This document shows, one piece after another, positions 7,373 to 14,931 of a DNA stretch of 35,283 nt. Made by a program: the position numbers and the translations under genes. Source of the stretch: Dehalococcoidia bacterium. GTDB lineage: Bacteria > Chloroflexota > Dehalococcoidia > Lucifugimonadales > UBA3495. The stretch lies in contig DPHC01000002.1 of assembly GCA_003523055.1 (NCBI GenBank), positions 153,189 to 188,471 on the forward strand, in the 5' to 3' direction. Position 1 is the stretch's first letter. Every line of letters starts with the position of its first letter. The notes below the pieces were generated by a model. The model saw only the letters and a list, made by a program, of their open reading frames with translations. It was not told the origin of the DNA and searched no databases.

Positions 7373-8575
7373 ATGCGTGGAGTGGCTATAGTTTCCCCAT
7401 TACGGACGGCAGTTGGAGGATTTGGAGGAACTCTAAAACCTGTATCTGCAGCGGATTTGGGGGCACAAGTTCTTAAAGAAATAATCTTGCGAACCGGAAT
7501 AGATACTGAAAGAATCGATGACGTGATTTTAGGATGTGGATACCCCAGTGGCGAGAATCCAGCAGTTGGCCGGCTAGTCGGTTTAAAAGCTGATTTACCC
7601 ATAGAGGTACCTGGGTACCAACTAGACCGTCGTTGTTCTTCAGGCTTACAGGCCATATTAAACGCTTCAATGTTAATCCAAACAGATAATGCTGATGTAG
7701 TAGTAGCAGGCGGAGTCGAAAGCATGAGTAATACTGAGTATTACACCAATGAATCACGCTGGGGTGCTCGGTTCGGTTCTGTACAATTTCATGACAGATT
7801 GGAGAGAGCTCGAGTTACCATAGCACCAGAAGAACGATTTGGAGAAATAGCCGGAATGGTAGGTACTGCCGAAAATCTGGCTGAACAATATGAAATCAGC
7901 CGAGAAGAACAAGACGAGTATGCATTGAGGAGCCATATGCGAGCAGTATCTGCAGTACAATCCGGTAAATTTGCTGATGAGATTGTTCCAATATCTATAC
8001 CTCAACGAAGAGGAGAACCTATCTTGTTCACCACTGATGAAGGACCACGAGAAAATACCACACTAGAAGTTTTAGCCAAATTAAGACCAATAATGCGAGA
8101 TGGTACAGTGACCGCTGGGAATGCTAGTAGTCAGAACGACGCAGCATCTATGTGCTTAGTAGTAGCAGAGGATAAATTAGAAGAGTTAGGGCTAGAGCCC
8201 ATAGCATATTTAAGAGGGTGGGCAGTAACAGGTTGTCATCCTGCAACTATGGGTATAGGACCTGTTCCAGCTACAAATAAAGTGATGAGAAAATTGGGGC
8301 TTACTATCAAAGACATGAACATAATTGAATTAAACGAAGCGTTTGCCGCACAAGTTTTGGCTGTATTAAGAGAATGGAAATTAGACAGTCAAGATATATT
8401 GAATGTTAATGGATCAGGAATTTCTTTAGGTCATCCAATTGCGGCCACTGGTGCACGGATATTAACTACTTTGGTGCACGAGATGAAAAGAGAAAAACTA
8501 CGTTATGGCCTAGAAACCATGTGTGTTGGCGGAGGCCAAGGGGTATCAGCAGTTTTCGAAAATGCCCAATTATAA
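7373..8575 (+). CDS. Thiolase-family acetyl-CoA C-acyltransferase
   Basis: This 400-residue protein is a full-length thiolase: PLRTAVGGFGG near the N-terminus, nucleophile C88 in DRRCSSGLQA, NEAFAA near 322, GHPIAATGAR with H354, and the second cysteine C384 in CVGGGQG. All catalytic residues are intact. Thiolases condense or cleave 3-ketoacyl-CoAs; this one is of the acetyl-CoA acetyltransferase/3-ketoacyl-CoA thiolase group, and the direction is unknown. A GGAG ribosome site lies just upstream of the ATG. It is the first gene of the operon that ends with the selenoprotein, 17 bases before the GMC oxidoreductase gene. This context suggests it handles an acyl-CoA product of the later enzymes, or forms their substrate; that is inference. 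Confidence 0.93.
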   Translation: MRGVAIVSPLRTAVGGFGGTLKPVSAADLGAQVLKEIILRTGIDTERIDDVILGCGYPSGENPAVGRLVGLKADLPIEVPGYQLDRRCSSGLQAILNASMLIQTDNADVVVAGGVESMSNTEYYTNESRWGARFGSVQFHDRLERARVTIAPEERFGEIAGMVGTAENLAEQYEISREEQDEYALRSHMRAVSAVQSGKFADEIVPISIPQRRGEPILFTTDEGPRENTTLEVLAKLRPIMRDGTVTAGNASSQNDAASMCLVVAEDKLEELGLEPIAYLRGWAVTGCHPATMGIGPVPATNKVMRKLGLTIKDMNIIELNEAFAAQVLAVLREWKLDSQDILNVNGSGISLGHPIAATGARILTTLVHEMKREKLRYGLETMCVGGGQGVSAVFENAQL

Positions 8576-8592
8576 TACTCAAGTGAAATAGA

Positions 8593-10197
8593 ATGAATAT
8601 ATTATCTAATAACATTCCTGACGTATTAGTGATAGGAGCCGGAGCTTCAGGAGCAGCATTAACTTGGTCACTATCAAAGTCTGGAATTAAAGTGGTCTGT
8701 TTAGAACAAGGTGATTGGTTACCTTTTGATGCCTTCCCTGCGACTTTACCCGAGTCACCAATACGTTGGCAAACTGATTTTCATCCAGATCCTAACATTA
8801 GAAATAATCCAGCAGATTATCCAATAAATGATAAAAACACACCGATTGCTCCACTTATGTACAATGGGGTTGGAGGGAGCACTTTGCACTACGGTTCGCA
8901 TATTCCCCGATTCCACCCTTCTGACTTCAAGGTGAAAACAGTAGACGGAATTGCTGATGATTGGCCTTTAACCTATGACGAAATAGAACCATACTACGAT
9001 TTGAACGACAGTATGTTAGGAGTTTCTGGTCTCACAGGCGATCCGGCGTACCCTCCAAAACCTCCGAGACCAACACCACCTTTAAAATTGAACAAGGCTG
9101 GGGAGGCATTAGCACGTGGTTTTAATAAACTAGGTTGGCATTGGTGGCACGCAGACAATGCCAACTCATCTATATATTATGATGGGAGAGAGCCTGACAG
9201 AGGTGCCTACTTAAGGGCGTATTCAACACCAGATCTAATTTACTGGCCCAAAGCAATAGCTTCAGGAGCAGAGCTGATTACAAATGCCAGAGTTAGAGAA
9301 ATAATTATCGATTCACAAGGGCGAGCAACAGGAGCTTTATATTATGATAAAGAAGGATCATTACGAGAGCAATCGGGTAAAATAGTAATCTTAGCTTGTA
9401 ATGGTATTGGAACTCCTCGGATTTTGCTTAACTCGAAAAATTCTCAATTCCCTAATGGACTAGCCAATTCAAATGGATTAGTTGGAAAAAATTTAATGCA
9501 CCACCCATGTGGTGCGGTAACAGGATTATTCACGGAATCATTCGGGTCATTCCCTGGACCCCGTGGTAGCTCAATGTTAAGCCAAGAATTTTATGAAACT
9601 GATAGTACCAGAGGGTTTTTTAGAGGATATGACTTACAGGTAACCAGTCAATCTGTGACACCTATAGCTACAGCTTTAGGAGGGCTTGTAGGATTGCCTG
9701 TTGAATGGGGTGACCAGCATCATAAAAAATTCGATGAAAGATTCCAACATATGGCTACTTTAACTGTAATGACCGAAGATCTACCTGAAGAGCACAACAC
9801 AGTCACATTAGACCCAATTTTAACCGATTCACACGGGATACCCGCTCCGAAGATAGATTATACTTTGAGTGAAAATTCAAAGAAAATGCTCGATCATGGA
9901 GTAGCAAGAGCTCAAGAAGTTCTAGCTGCTGCAGGAGCCAAAGAATTTATGGTTTCAAACCTTCGCAGAAACACTGGTTGGCACCTTCTCGGCACTGCTC
10001 GCATGGGAGAAAACCCTGATAAGTCTGTGGTAGATCGTTGGGGTAAGACACACGATGTTCCCAATTTGTTTATCATTGATGGCAGTGTTTTTACCACCGG
10101 AGCCTGTATCAACCCAACGCCGACTATACAAGCATTAGCATTAAGAACTGCTGAATATATCAAAGGAGAGGGTAATCAATTACTTAAACATATGTAG
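8593..10197 (+). CDS. GMC-family FAD-dependent oxidoreductase
   Basis: This 534-residue flavoprotein begins with the ADP-binding fingerprint VLVIGAGASGAALTWSL (G15, G17, G20) and an acidic ribose-binding residue in CLEQGD. GVGGSTLHYGSHIPRF (about 94-109) is the GMC flavin-contact signature. The C-terminal half carries GWHLLGTARMG with the catalytic His near 464 and CINPTPTIQ with Asn near 507, the His/Asn pair that activates alcohols. It resembles the large flavoprotein subunit of gluconate 2-dehydrogenase or choline dehydrogenase-like enzymes. There is no signal peptide, so it is probably cytoplasmic. It lies between the thiolase (17 bases) and NHL (58 bases) genes. The substrate is probably an alcohol or sugar, not identified. 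Confidence 0.92.
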   Translation: MNILSNNIPDVLVIGAGASGAALTWSLSKSGIKVVCLEQGDWLPFDAFPATLPESPIRWQTDFHPDPNIRNNPADYPINDKNTPIAPLMYNGVGGSTLHYGSHIPRFHPSDFKVKTVDGIADDWPLTYDEIEPYYDLNDSMLGVSGLTGDPAYPPKPPRPTPPLKLNKAGEALARGFNKLGWHWWHADNANSSIYYDGREPDRGAYLRAYSTPDLIYWPKAIASGAELITNARVREIIIDSQGRATGALYYDKEGSLREQSGKIVILACNGIGTPRILLNSKNSQFPNGLANSNGLVGKNLMHHPCGAVTGLFTESFGSFPGPRGSSMLSQEFYETDSTRGFFRGYDLQVTSQSVTPIATALGGLVGLPVEWGDQHHKKFDERFQHMATLTVMTEDLPEEHNTVTLDPILTDSHGIPAPKIDYTLSENSKKMLDHGVARAQEVLAAAGAKEFMVSNLRRNTGWHLLGTARMGENPDKSVVDRWGKTHDVPNLFIIDGSVFTTGACINPTPTIQALALRTAEYIKGEGNQLLKHM

Positions 10198-10255
10198 TCC
10201 TAGAATGAACATTTAACATATTCATTCGAAAATAAATTAATAAGGAGAAAACATA

Positions 10256-11203
10256 ATGGCAGAAACTTATGGACAAGGAGATTTTCAATACACATTCGTA
10301 GAAGATTGGGCCAAGTTACCGGACGGTAAAAATTTTCTAGAATGTCCCGGGGTTGTATGTGATTCCAAAGATCAAGTCTATGTACTGACTAGAGGGGCCG
10401 ATCCAATCATGGTCTTTGATAAAGATGGCAACTACTTAAACACAATAGGCCAAGGTCAATTTAGTGAAACCAGAACCCATGGGTTATATATTTCTCACGA
10501 CGATGCATTATTAGCTGCTGATGATGGCATCCACACCATTCAAAAATTCTCTACCTCAGGTGAAAAATTAATGGAAATTGGAGAAAGAAATCACCCGGCT
10601 CCTAGATGGAGTGGCCAGCCTTTTAACCGACCTACTTCTGCTGCAATAAGACCAAGCAATGGAGATGTGTACATATCAGACGGGTACGGAAATTCCAGGA
10701 TACATGTATATACAGGAGATGGAAAATACAAATTTTCTTGGGGGGAACCAGGCATTGATGCGGGACAATTCATCAGGCCACACAATATTGCAATTGACGA
10801 CAATGAAAGAGTTTACGTTGTAGATAGAGAATGCCACAGAGTACAAATTTTTGACGTGGAAGGAAATTTCTTAACTATGTGGAGCAACATCCACAGACCA
10901 GATTGCATGGTTTTATGGGATAACCATATTTATATTGGAGAACTTAACGGAATGGGAGGAGTAGACGATGCTCCCGGACTTGGGCATCGAGTTTCAATAT
11001 ATGACTTAGATGGAAACAGAGTATGTGTATTTGGAGCCAAAGAAGAAGGTGAAGGTGCTGGGCAATTTATTGCACCACATGGCATCGCTGTGGACTCAAC
11101 TGGAGCAATATATGTAAGTGAAGTATCTTATACAATTAGAGGGTCTCATTTAGATCAACCGCGAGAAATGAGAAGTCTTTCCAAATATGCCCGGGTTAAA
11201 TAA
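10256..11203 (+). CDS. NHL-repeat beta-propeller protein
   Basis: This 315-residue protein is built from about six NHL-type repeats, each with a VYV- or IYVSD-like strand and a phrase such as RIHVYTGDGKYKFSWG (about 144-159), VYVVDRECHRVQIFDVEGNF and GIAVDSTGAIYVSE near the end. Such propellers resemble the lyase domain of peptidyl-alpha-hydroxyglycine alpha-amidating lyase and scaffolds in oxidoreductase operons. No signal peptide is seen. An AAGGAG ribosome site precedes the ATG. The stop codon is directly followed by the start of the next gene with no spacing, so the two are probably translationally coupled. The function could be a lyase, isomerase or binding partner; the sequence does not decide. 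Confidence 0.85.
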   Translation: MAETYGQGDFQYTFVEDWAKLPDGKNFLECPGVVCDSKDQVYVLTRGADPIMVFDKDGNYLNTIGQGQFSETRTHGLYISHDDALLAADDGIHTIQKFSTSGEKLMEIGERNHPAPRWSGQPFNRPTSAAIRPSNGDVYISDGYGNSRIHVYTGDGKYKFSWGEPGIDAGQFIRPHNIAIDDNERVYVVDRECHRVQIFDVEGNFLTMWSNIHRPDCMVLWDNHIYIGELNGMGGVDDAPGLGHRVSIYDLDGNRVCVFGAKEEGEGAGQFIAPHGIAVDSTGAIYVSEVSYTIRGSHLDQPREMRSLSKYARVK

Positions 11204-12274
11204 ATGACTCCGGACAGCAACATAAGCAAAACCTTACAAGTAGATATATCAGATCCGCTTGAGGCGGTGGAACGTTGCTATGAGCTAGGGTGGACCGATG
11301 GATTACCAACGGTCCCCCCTACTGTTCAAAGAGTAAATGAGTTTTTAGATTCAGTAGGATTACCAGGTTCATTGGTAATAGGCGAGATCCCTGAAAGAAG
11401 AAGGGCAATAACTTTAGAAAAAGTAGCATCCAACGCAGTAATGGCAGGATGTATACCAGAATACTTTCCTGCCGTAATTGCCGCAACTGAAGCCATACTT
11501 GATCCTCAATTCAACTTAATTGGACCATCGTCTAGCCTTGGAGGTTCAGGTATCTTGTTAATCTTCAATGGCCCGGTAGTACCAAAGTTAGGAATTAATT
11601 CTCGCAACAACTTGTTTGGCCCTGGCAACCGAGCTAATTCTACTATTGGGAGAAGTATTCGTCTCATCTTGATGAATGCCTGTGCTGCAATTCCGGGATT
11701 ATTTGACCGATCCGTAATAGGTCACCCTGGTAAATATTCTTATTGTATAGCTGAAGCACAATCCGAGACACACTGGGAACCTCTGAGTGTTCAAAAAGGA
11801 TTTACTGCTGAAACCAGCACGGTTACGGTTTTTGCTGCTGAATCACCCAGGCAAGTGAGATCAGTCGGTGATCCACATGCAATATTGTACTGCATAGCAG
11901 ATGTTGCTTCATCTCTTGGTACTTCATTATCTACTTCAGGATCTGTAGGGAAATCTGAAATTGGAGTACGTCAGGGAGAAATAGTAGTGACCATAGCAGG
12001 CCATAGTTCATTATGGAAGGATTGGTCCAAAATTGATATACAAAATTACTTGCACCAAAACATCAAGAAAACAAAATACGAATTAAAAAAAGCTTTGGTA
12101 ATCCCGGGAGCAATAACTGAATCAGACTCAACAGATTTTATACGACTTACAGAGAAACCTGACGATATAATGATAGTATTTGCAGGAGGAGAGGAAGCCG
12201 ATATGTCCTCAGTTATTCCTAGTTGGGGCCCCAAAGTATCTTCAACATCGACAACCAAATCTTTTAATATTTGA
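11204..12274 (+). CDS. Conserved protein of unknown function, partner of UGSC-family proteins
   Basis: This 356-residue protein belongs to a family I know as a widespread conserved unknown: the start has ELGWTDGLPTVPPT at 27-40, then GEIPERRRAITLEKVASNAV at 60-79, MAGCIPEYFPAVIAATEAIL, a glycine-rich FGPGNRANSTIGR at 138-150 and GHPGKYSYCIAEA at 173-185. Several Cys residues sit in conserved places (C83, C160, C181). No ATPase, Rossmann or metal-site signature is clear, and there is no signal peptide or membrane segment. Its gene follows the NHL gene with no gap and precedes the selenoprotein gene by 10 bases. It ends with a normal TGA stop, showing that TGA means stop nearby. Partnership with the selenoprotein is inferred from position. 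Confidence 0.75.
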   Translation: MTPDSNISKTLQVDISDPLEAVERCYELGWTDGLPTVPPTVQRVNEFLDSVGLPGSLVIGEIPERRRAITLEKVASNAVMAGCIPEYFPAVIAATEAILDPQFNLIGPSSSLGGSGILLIFNGPVVPKLGINSRNNLFGPGNRANSTIGRSIRLILMNACAAIPGLFDRSVIGHPGKYSYCIAEAQSETHWEPLSVQKGFTAETSTVTVFAAESPRQVRSVGDPHAILYCIADVASSLGTSLSTSGSVGKSEIGVRQGEIVVTIAGHSSLWKDWSKIDIQNYLHQNIKKTKYELKKALVIPGAITESDSTDFIRLTEKPDDIMIVFAGGEEADMSSVIPSWGPKVSSTSTTKSFNI

Positions 12275-12284
12275 AAGGAGAGTT

Positions 12285-12830
12285 ATGGTAAACGTAAAAC
12301 AAACATATACTCTAGTTGATCCGAATACAGAACCACTAGTACCTTCTTTTTCAGGAGCACCAAGGATTGAAACTGTAGCTGGTGCGACCATCGGACTAAT
12401 TGATGACAGCAAGCGAAACGCAGATGTCCTTTTAGAAGAAATCGGAAATGTTTTAACAGAAAAATATGAGGTCAAGAAAATGTCTTGGCTGAAAAAACCT
12501 AGCGCTTCAAAACCAGCAGATCCTCAAGAACTGAGAGCATTAACTGAAATTTCAGATGCCATTATCATAGCCATTGGCGATTGAGGCTCTTGTAGCGCAT
12601 GCAGTGTGCATGACGGAATACATTCGGAAAAAGAGGGCATCCCCTCTGCTACAATTTGCACTGACAGATTCGTGCAAACAGCCGAAGCTATGGCAAAACT
12701 TTGGGGAGCCGAAGATTACCCAACTATATTCACGGAACACCCCATAAGTAATCTTGACAGACCAGCATTAAGAGCTCGAGCAGAAAAGCTTGCACCAATA
12801 ATAATAAGTGTTCTTACAACAGGTTCGTAA
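12285..12830 (+). CDS. UGSC-family selenoprotein (in-frame UGA read as selenocysteine 100)
   Basis: One 181-residue gene is split by a TGA at 12582-12584 that should be read as selenocysteine. Frame and protein similarity continue across it: ending AIIIAIGD before, and GSCSACSVHDGIHSEKEGIP after, giving U100-G-S-C103-S-A-C106. The UGSC motif names a selenoprotein family first noted in marine metagenomes, with Cys in place of Sec in many relatives. UxxCxxC matches the active-site spacing in the glycine reductase selenoprotein GrdB, so a selenol-based redox or reductive-cleavage role is likely. The ATG at 12285 follows an AAAGGAG ribosome site 10 bases after the preceding gene; the longer frame from 12180 lies inside that gene. 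Its stop abuts the convergent Trm112-like gene. Sec machinery (SelA, SelB, SelC) is not in the window. Confidence 0.9.
12591..12622 (+). promoter_or_regulatory. Candidate bacterial SECIS hairpin
   Basis: Downstream of the UGA, CATGCA (12598-12603) pairs perfectly with TGCATG (12607-12612) around a GTG loop; TGTA (12591-12594) and TACA (12619-12622) can add a lower stem across an internal loop. The loop begins 19 bases after the UGA and carries the G-U expected for SelB recognition. This is within the distance seen for bacterial SECIS elements. Confidence 0.7.
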
Positions 12831-13010
12831 TCACTTATAGTTTGGAGGGAGGAGATTGGGTATCCCTTGTTCTATAGGATACTTTACAGAGCATCCAGAA
12901 CATACTAAAAAACCTGTCTCTATCTCTTCGTTTAAAATAAGTTCATCTTTTAATACCAACTCAGATTTACAAATCGGACAAGCTAATATTGTAAGCAATT
13001 CAATTTTCAT
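12831..13010 (-). CDS. Trm112-family zinc-binding protein
   Basis: This short protein of about 59 residues has the Trm112 pattern: LLTILACPICKSELVL near the N-terminus, a middle FLVCSGCSVKYPIEQGIPNLLP and C-x2-C pairs that would bind zinc. In bacteria such proteins often accompany or activate methyltransferases, by analogy with eukaryotic Trm112. The open frame could begin two codons earlier at a TTG (13016), but the AAGGA ribosome site is 7 bases from the ATG at 13010, which is the better start. Its stop abuts that of the selenoprotein gene in convergent orientation. It precedes no obvious methyltransferase here, so its partner is unknown. Confidence 0.85.
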   Translation of the reverse strand: MKIELLTILACPICKSELVLKDELILNEEIETGFLVCSGCSVKYPIEQGIPNLLPPNYK

Positions 13011-13027
13011 CTGCAATCCTTAACCAG

Positions 13028-13489
13028 TTAATTCGTTCTCATAATTGACTCTAGTATATCTGACATCCCAATAACAATGACTCCTAATACTACAACAACA
13101 GTAGCTTTATCCATGTCATATTTATATATTCTTATTTTTGAACTACGTGGCCTGTTTAAACGTTTTTTAAAGTTTCCGGCAACGCCAAACATTATTATTG
13201 CCAATAGGATTTTAAAGATCAGAATATACACATAATAAGATGGAACTTTTTGAAAGGTTAGTTGTGATACGGTAAGAATTATACCTGTGATGATTAAGAC
13301 TCCAATAGCTCCGTTTGCTATAGACTTGAATTCACCAAATATATTCCGACTTACCGATTCATCAATTTCGTTTATCTTTTTTAAAGGTTTCAACACAAAG
13401 ACAAAAAACAAACTTCCTCCCACCCATATGAACGCAGAAAGATTATGCATCCATTTCATTGCTAGGATTATGTAATCGACAGAATTCAT
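13028..13489 (-). CDS. Four-helix membrane protein, CopD/HemJ-like
   Basis: This 153-residue protein has four predicted membrane segments at about 5-32, 55-75, 82-102 and 127-146. The first contains W-M-H-N-L-S-A-F-I-W-V-G-G, a His followed by W-x-G-G pattern found in CopD-domain copper proteins and in HemJ-type protoporphyrinogen oxidase. A conserved His in the first helix might bind heme or metal. This could be a small CopD-like or DUF2269-like protein; the similarity is at motif level only. The ribosome site AAGGTG precedes the ATG. It lies just upstream of the Trm112-like gene (17-base gap), possibly co-transcribed. The 222 bases between it and the LLM gene hold no recognisable feature. 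Confidence 0.7.
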   Translation of the reverse strand: MNSVDYIILAMKWMHNLSAFIWVGGSLFFVFVLKPLKKINEIDESVSRNIFGEFKSIANGAIGVLIITGIILTVSQLTFQKVPSYYVYILIFKILLAIIMFGVAGNFKKRLNRPRSSKIRIYKYDMDKATVVVVLGVIVIGMSDILESIMRTN

Positions 13490-13711
13490 ACCTACACCTT
13501 AATATTTGGCGACAAACGTATCATATTATTTATCACTGCTATAGGGACGTAACATTATAATATCAATTTGGAAAATACAATGGTAATTGACTCATAGGTT
13601 GCATGAAGATCGGTTGCCTTTTTTAACACATAGGCAGATTCTAATATTCTGTTTTCTTTTACTCTTAGAAATCTCCGAACTCTCATTGAATACGGGGGGC
13701 AATTTTATCAG

Positions 13712-14881
13712 TTAGTCATCAGCTGGTGTGATAACAGATTCTGTAGATTGAAATGCCGGCATCACTTCGCTTGCGAATATTGTGAGTTGATCTTTAAATT
13801 CTAACCATGGCATACCTTCTGGCCATTGTAATACTATATCTTCTAATCCGGGGTATTTATTTTCAAAATGCTTTAAAGATTCTATAATGTCATTCGAGTT
13901 ACCACACAACCATGCTTTTTGTTCAATTCCATCTTCGACATTAGGTAATCTGGCAGGAGCTCCTGGAGTACCCCACATTCTGCCTTCTTCATCTGTATAT
14001 CTAACAAAACCAAATGGGGCGAACCATTTATATCTTTCATCGTGATAAGGTCTAACTTTTTCCATAGCATCTTTTTGATTTTCCCCGATGCAAAAGCCAA
14101 ATCCCAAAGCAGTATTTTGCCCTAATTCTAATTGGTTTCCAATATTCGCTGCCGCTGACTGATACTGGGACATAAATTGATCTACTATTTTCTCTCCTGT
14201 CAAACCTATCATTGCTTTTATACCTTTTTCTGCGGCAAATTGAATGGAGCTACCACTTGAAACCGGTTGCCACATTTCCACTGGCAAATTTGAAGGTCTA
14301 GGGACAAGAGTAATGTCTTTTAAGGCATATCCCCTATATTCGACTTCGGCTGGTAAAGTATAATATTTCCCTTTATGGGTGAACGAATCTTCATTAAATG
14401 CTTTGAGGATTATTTCCATTTGTTCAATAAATAATTCTCTATTTGCTTCTCGATCTAGCAAAGGGGCTCCAAAGGTTTCAACTTCACGTGTTTGGTAACC
14501 TCTCCCTACTCCAAAAATCATTCTCCCTTTGGTCATAACATCAGCCATAGCAAAATCTTCAGCAAGCCGAAGAGGATGCCACATCGGTACTATATTGAAA
14601 GAATTACCAAATTTAATATTTTTTGTTATACCAGCTAAATGAACACCTAAAAGTATTAAGTTAGGGAAACATTCATATCCTTCTCTTTGGAAATGGTGTT
14701 CTGCTCCCCACATCGCGTAATAATCTAAAGCATCAAGGTGTTTGGCAAGTTCTTCCGCGTTGTAATAGGCTTGTAATAGTTCTTCGTTGTCATACCACCT
14801 GTCTTCTGGAAGAGTTCCATCTTTGCCTACGTTATCAAGGTCTATTTGACCTACATAGAAAACAGAAAAACGTTTGATCAT
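13712..14881 (-). CDS. LLM-class flavin-dependent oxidoreductase (luciferase-like monooxygenase)
   Basis: This 389-residue protein has the bacterial-luciferase TIM-barrel pattern: YYAMWGAEHHFQREG near 51-65 and NSFNIVPMWHPLRLAEDFAM near 93-112, followed by GRMIFGVGRGYQTREVETFG, the usual flavin- and substrate-contact segment. Such enzymes use FMNH2 or F420 to oxidise a range of organic compounds. The length is typical for the family. The ribosome site GAGGAG sits upstream of the ATG. It lies 50 bases downstream of the MMPL transporter gene on the same strand, in a row with a hydrolase and a cupin that might form one catabolic or resistance unit. The substrate is unknown; F420 use cannot be judged from motifs I can see. 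Confidence 0.92.
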   Translation of the reverse strand: MIKRFSVFYVGQIDLDNVGKDGTLPEDRWYDNEELLQAYYNAEELAKHLDALDYYAMWGAEHHFQREGYECFPNLILLGVHLAGITKNIKFGNSFNIVPMWHPLRLAEDFAMADVMTKGRMIFGVGRGYQTREVETFGAPLLDREANRELFIEQMEIILKAFNEDSFTHKGKYYTLPAEVEYRGYALKDITLVPRPSNLPVEMWQPVSSGSSIQFAAEKGIKAMIGLTGEKIVDQFMSQYQSAAANIGNQLELGQNTALGFGFCIGENQKDAMEKVRPYHDERYKWFAPFGFVRYTDEEGRMWGTPGAPARLPNVEDGIEQKAWLCGNSNDIIESLKHFENKYPGLEDIVLQWPEGMPWLEFKDQLTIFASEVMPAFQSTESVITPADD

Positions 14882-14931
14882 AACAGATTCTCCTCAATAT
14901 TTTATTAAATTTAAGTTCACCTAGTATAACA

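Noticed and set aside
10256..11203. Tandem DNA repeat
   Set aside because: The periodicity is at protein level (NHL repeats); DNA copies have diverged.
12180..12584. Separate 134-residue ORF starting inside the upstream gene and ending at the TGA
   Set aside because: Its first 35 codons overlap the upstream gene in another frame and the natural start is 12285 after AAAGGAG. Its end at TGA is a selenocysteine site, not a stop.
12582..12584. Frameshift, nonsense mutation, or genome-wide TGA reassignment to Trp or Gly
   Set aside because: The frame is unbroken on both sides and the UGSC motif is a known Sec motif; TGA ends neighbouring genes normally (12272-12274 and 23173-23175).
12606..12830. 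Independent 74-residue ORF
   Set aside because: It is the C-terminal part of the selenoprotein; it lacks a ribosome site and is in frame with the upstream part.
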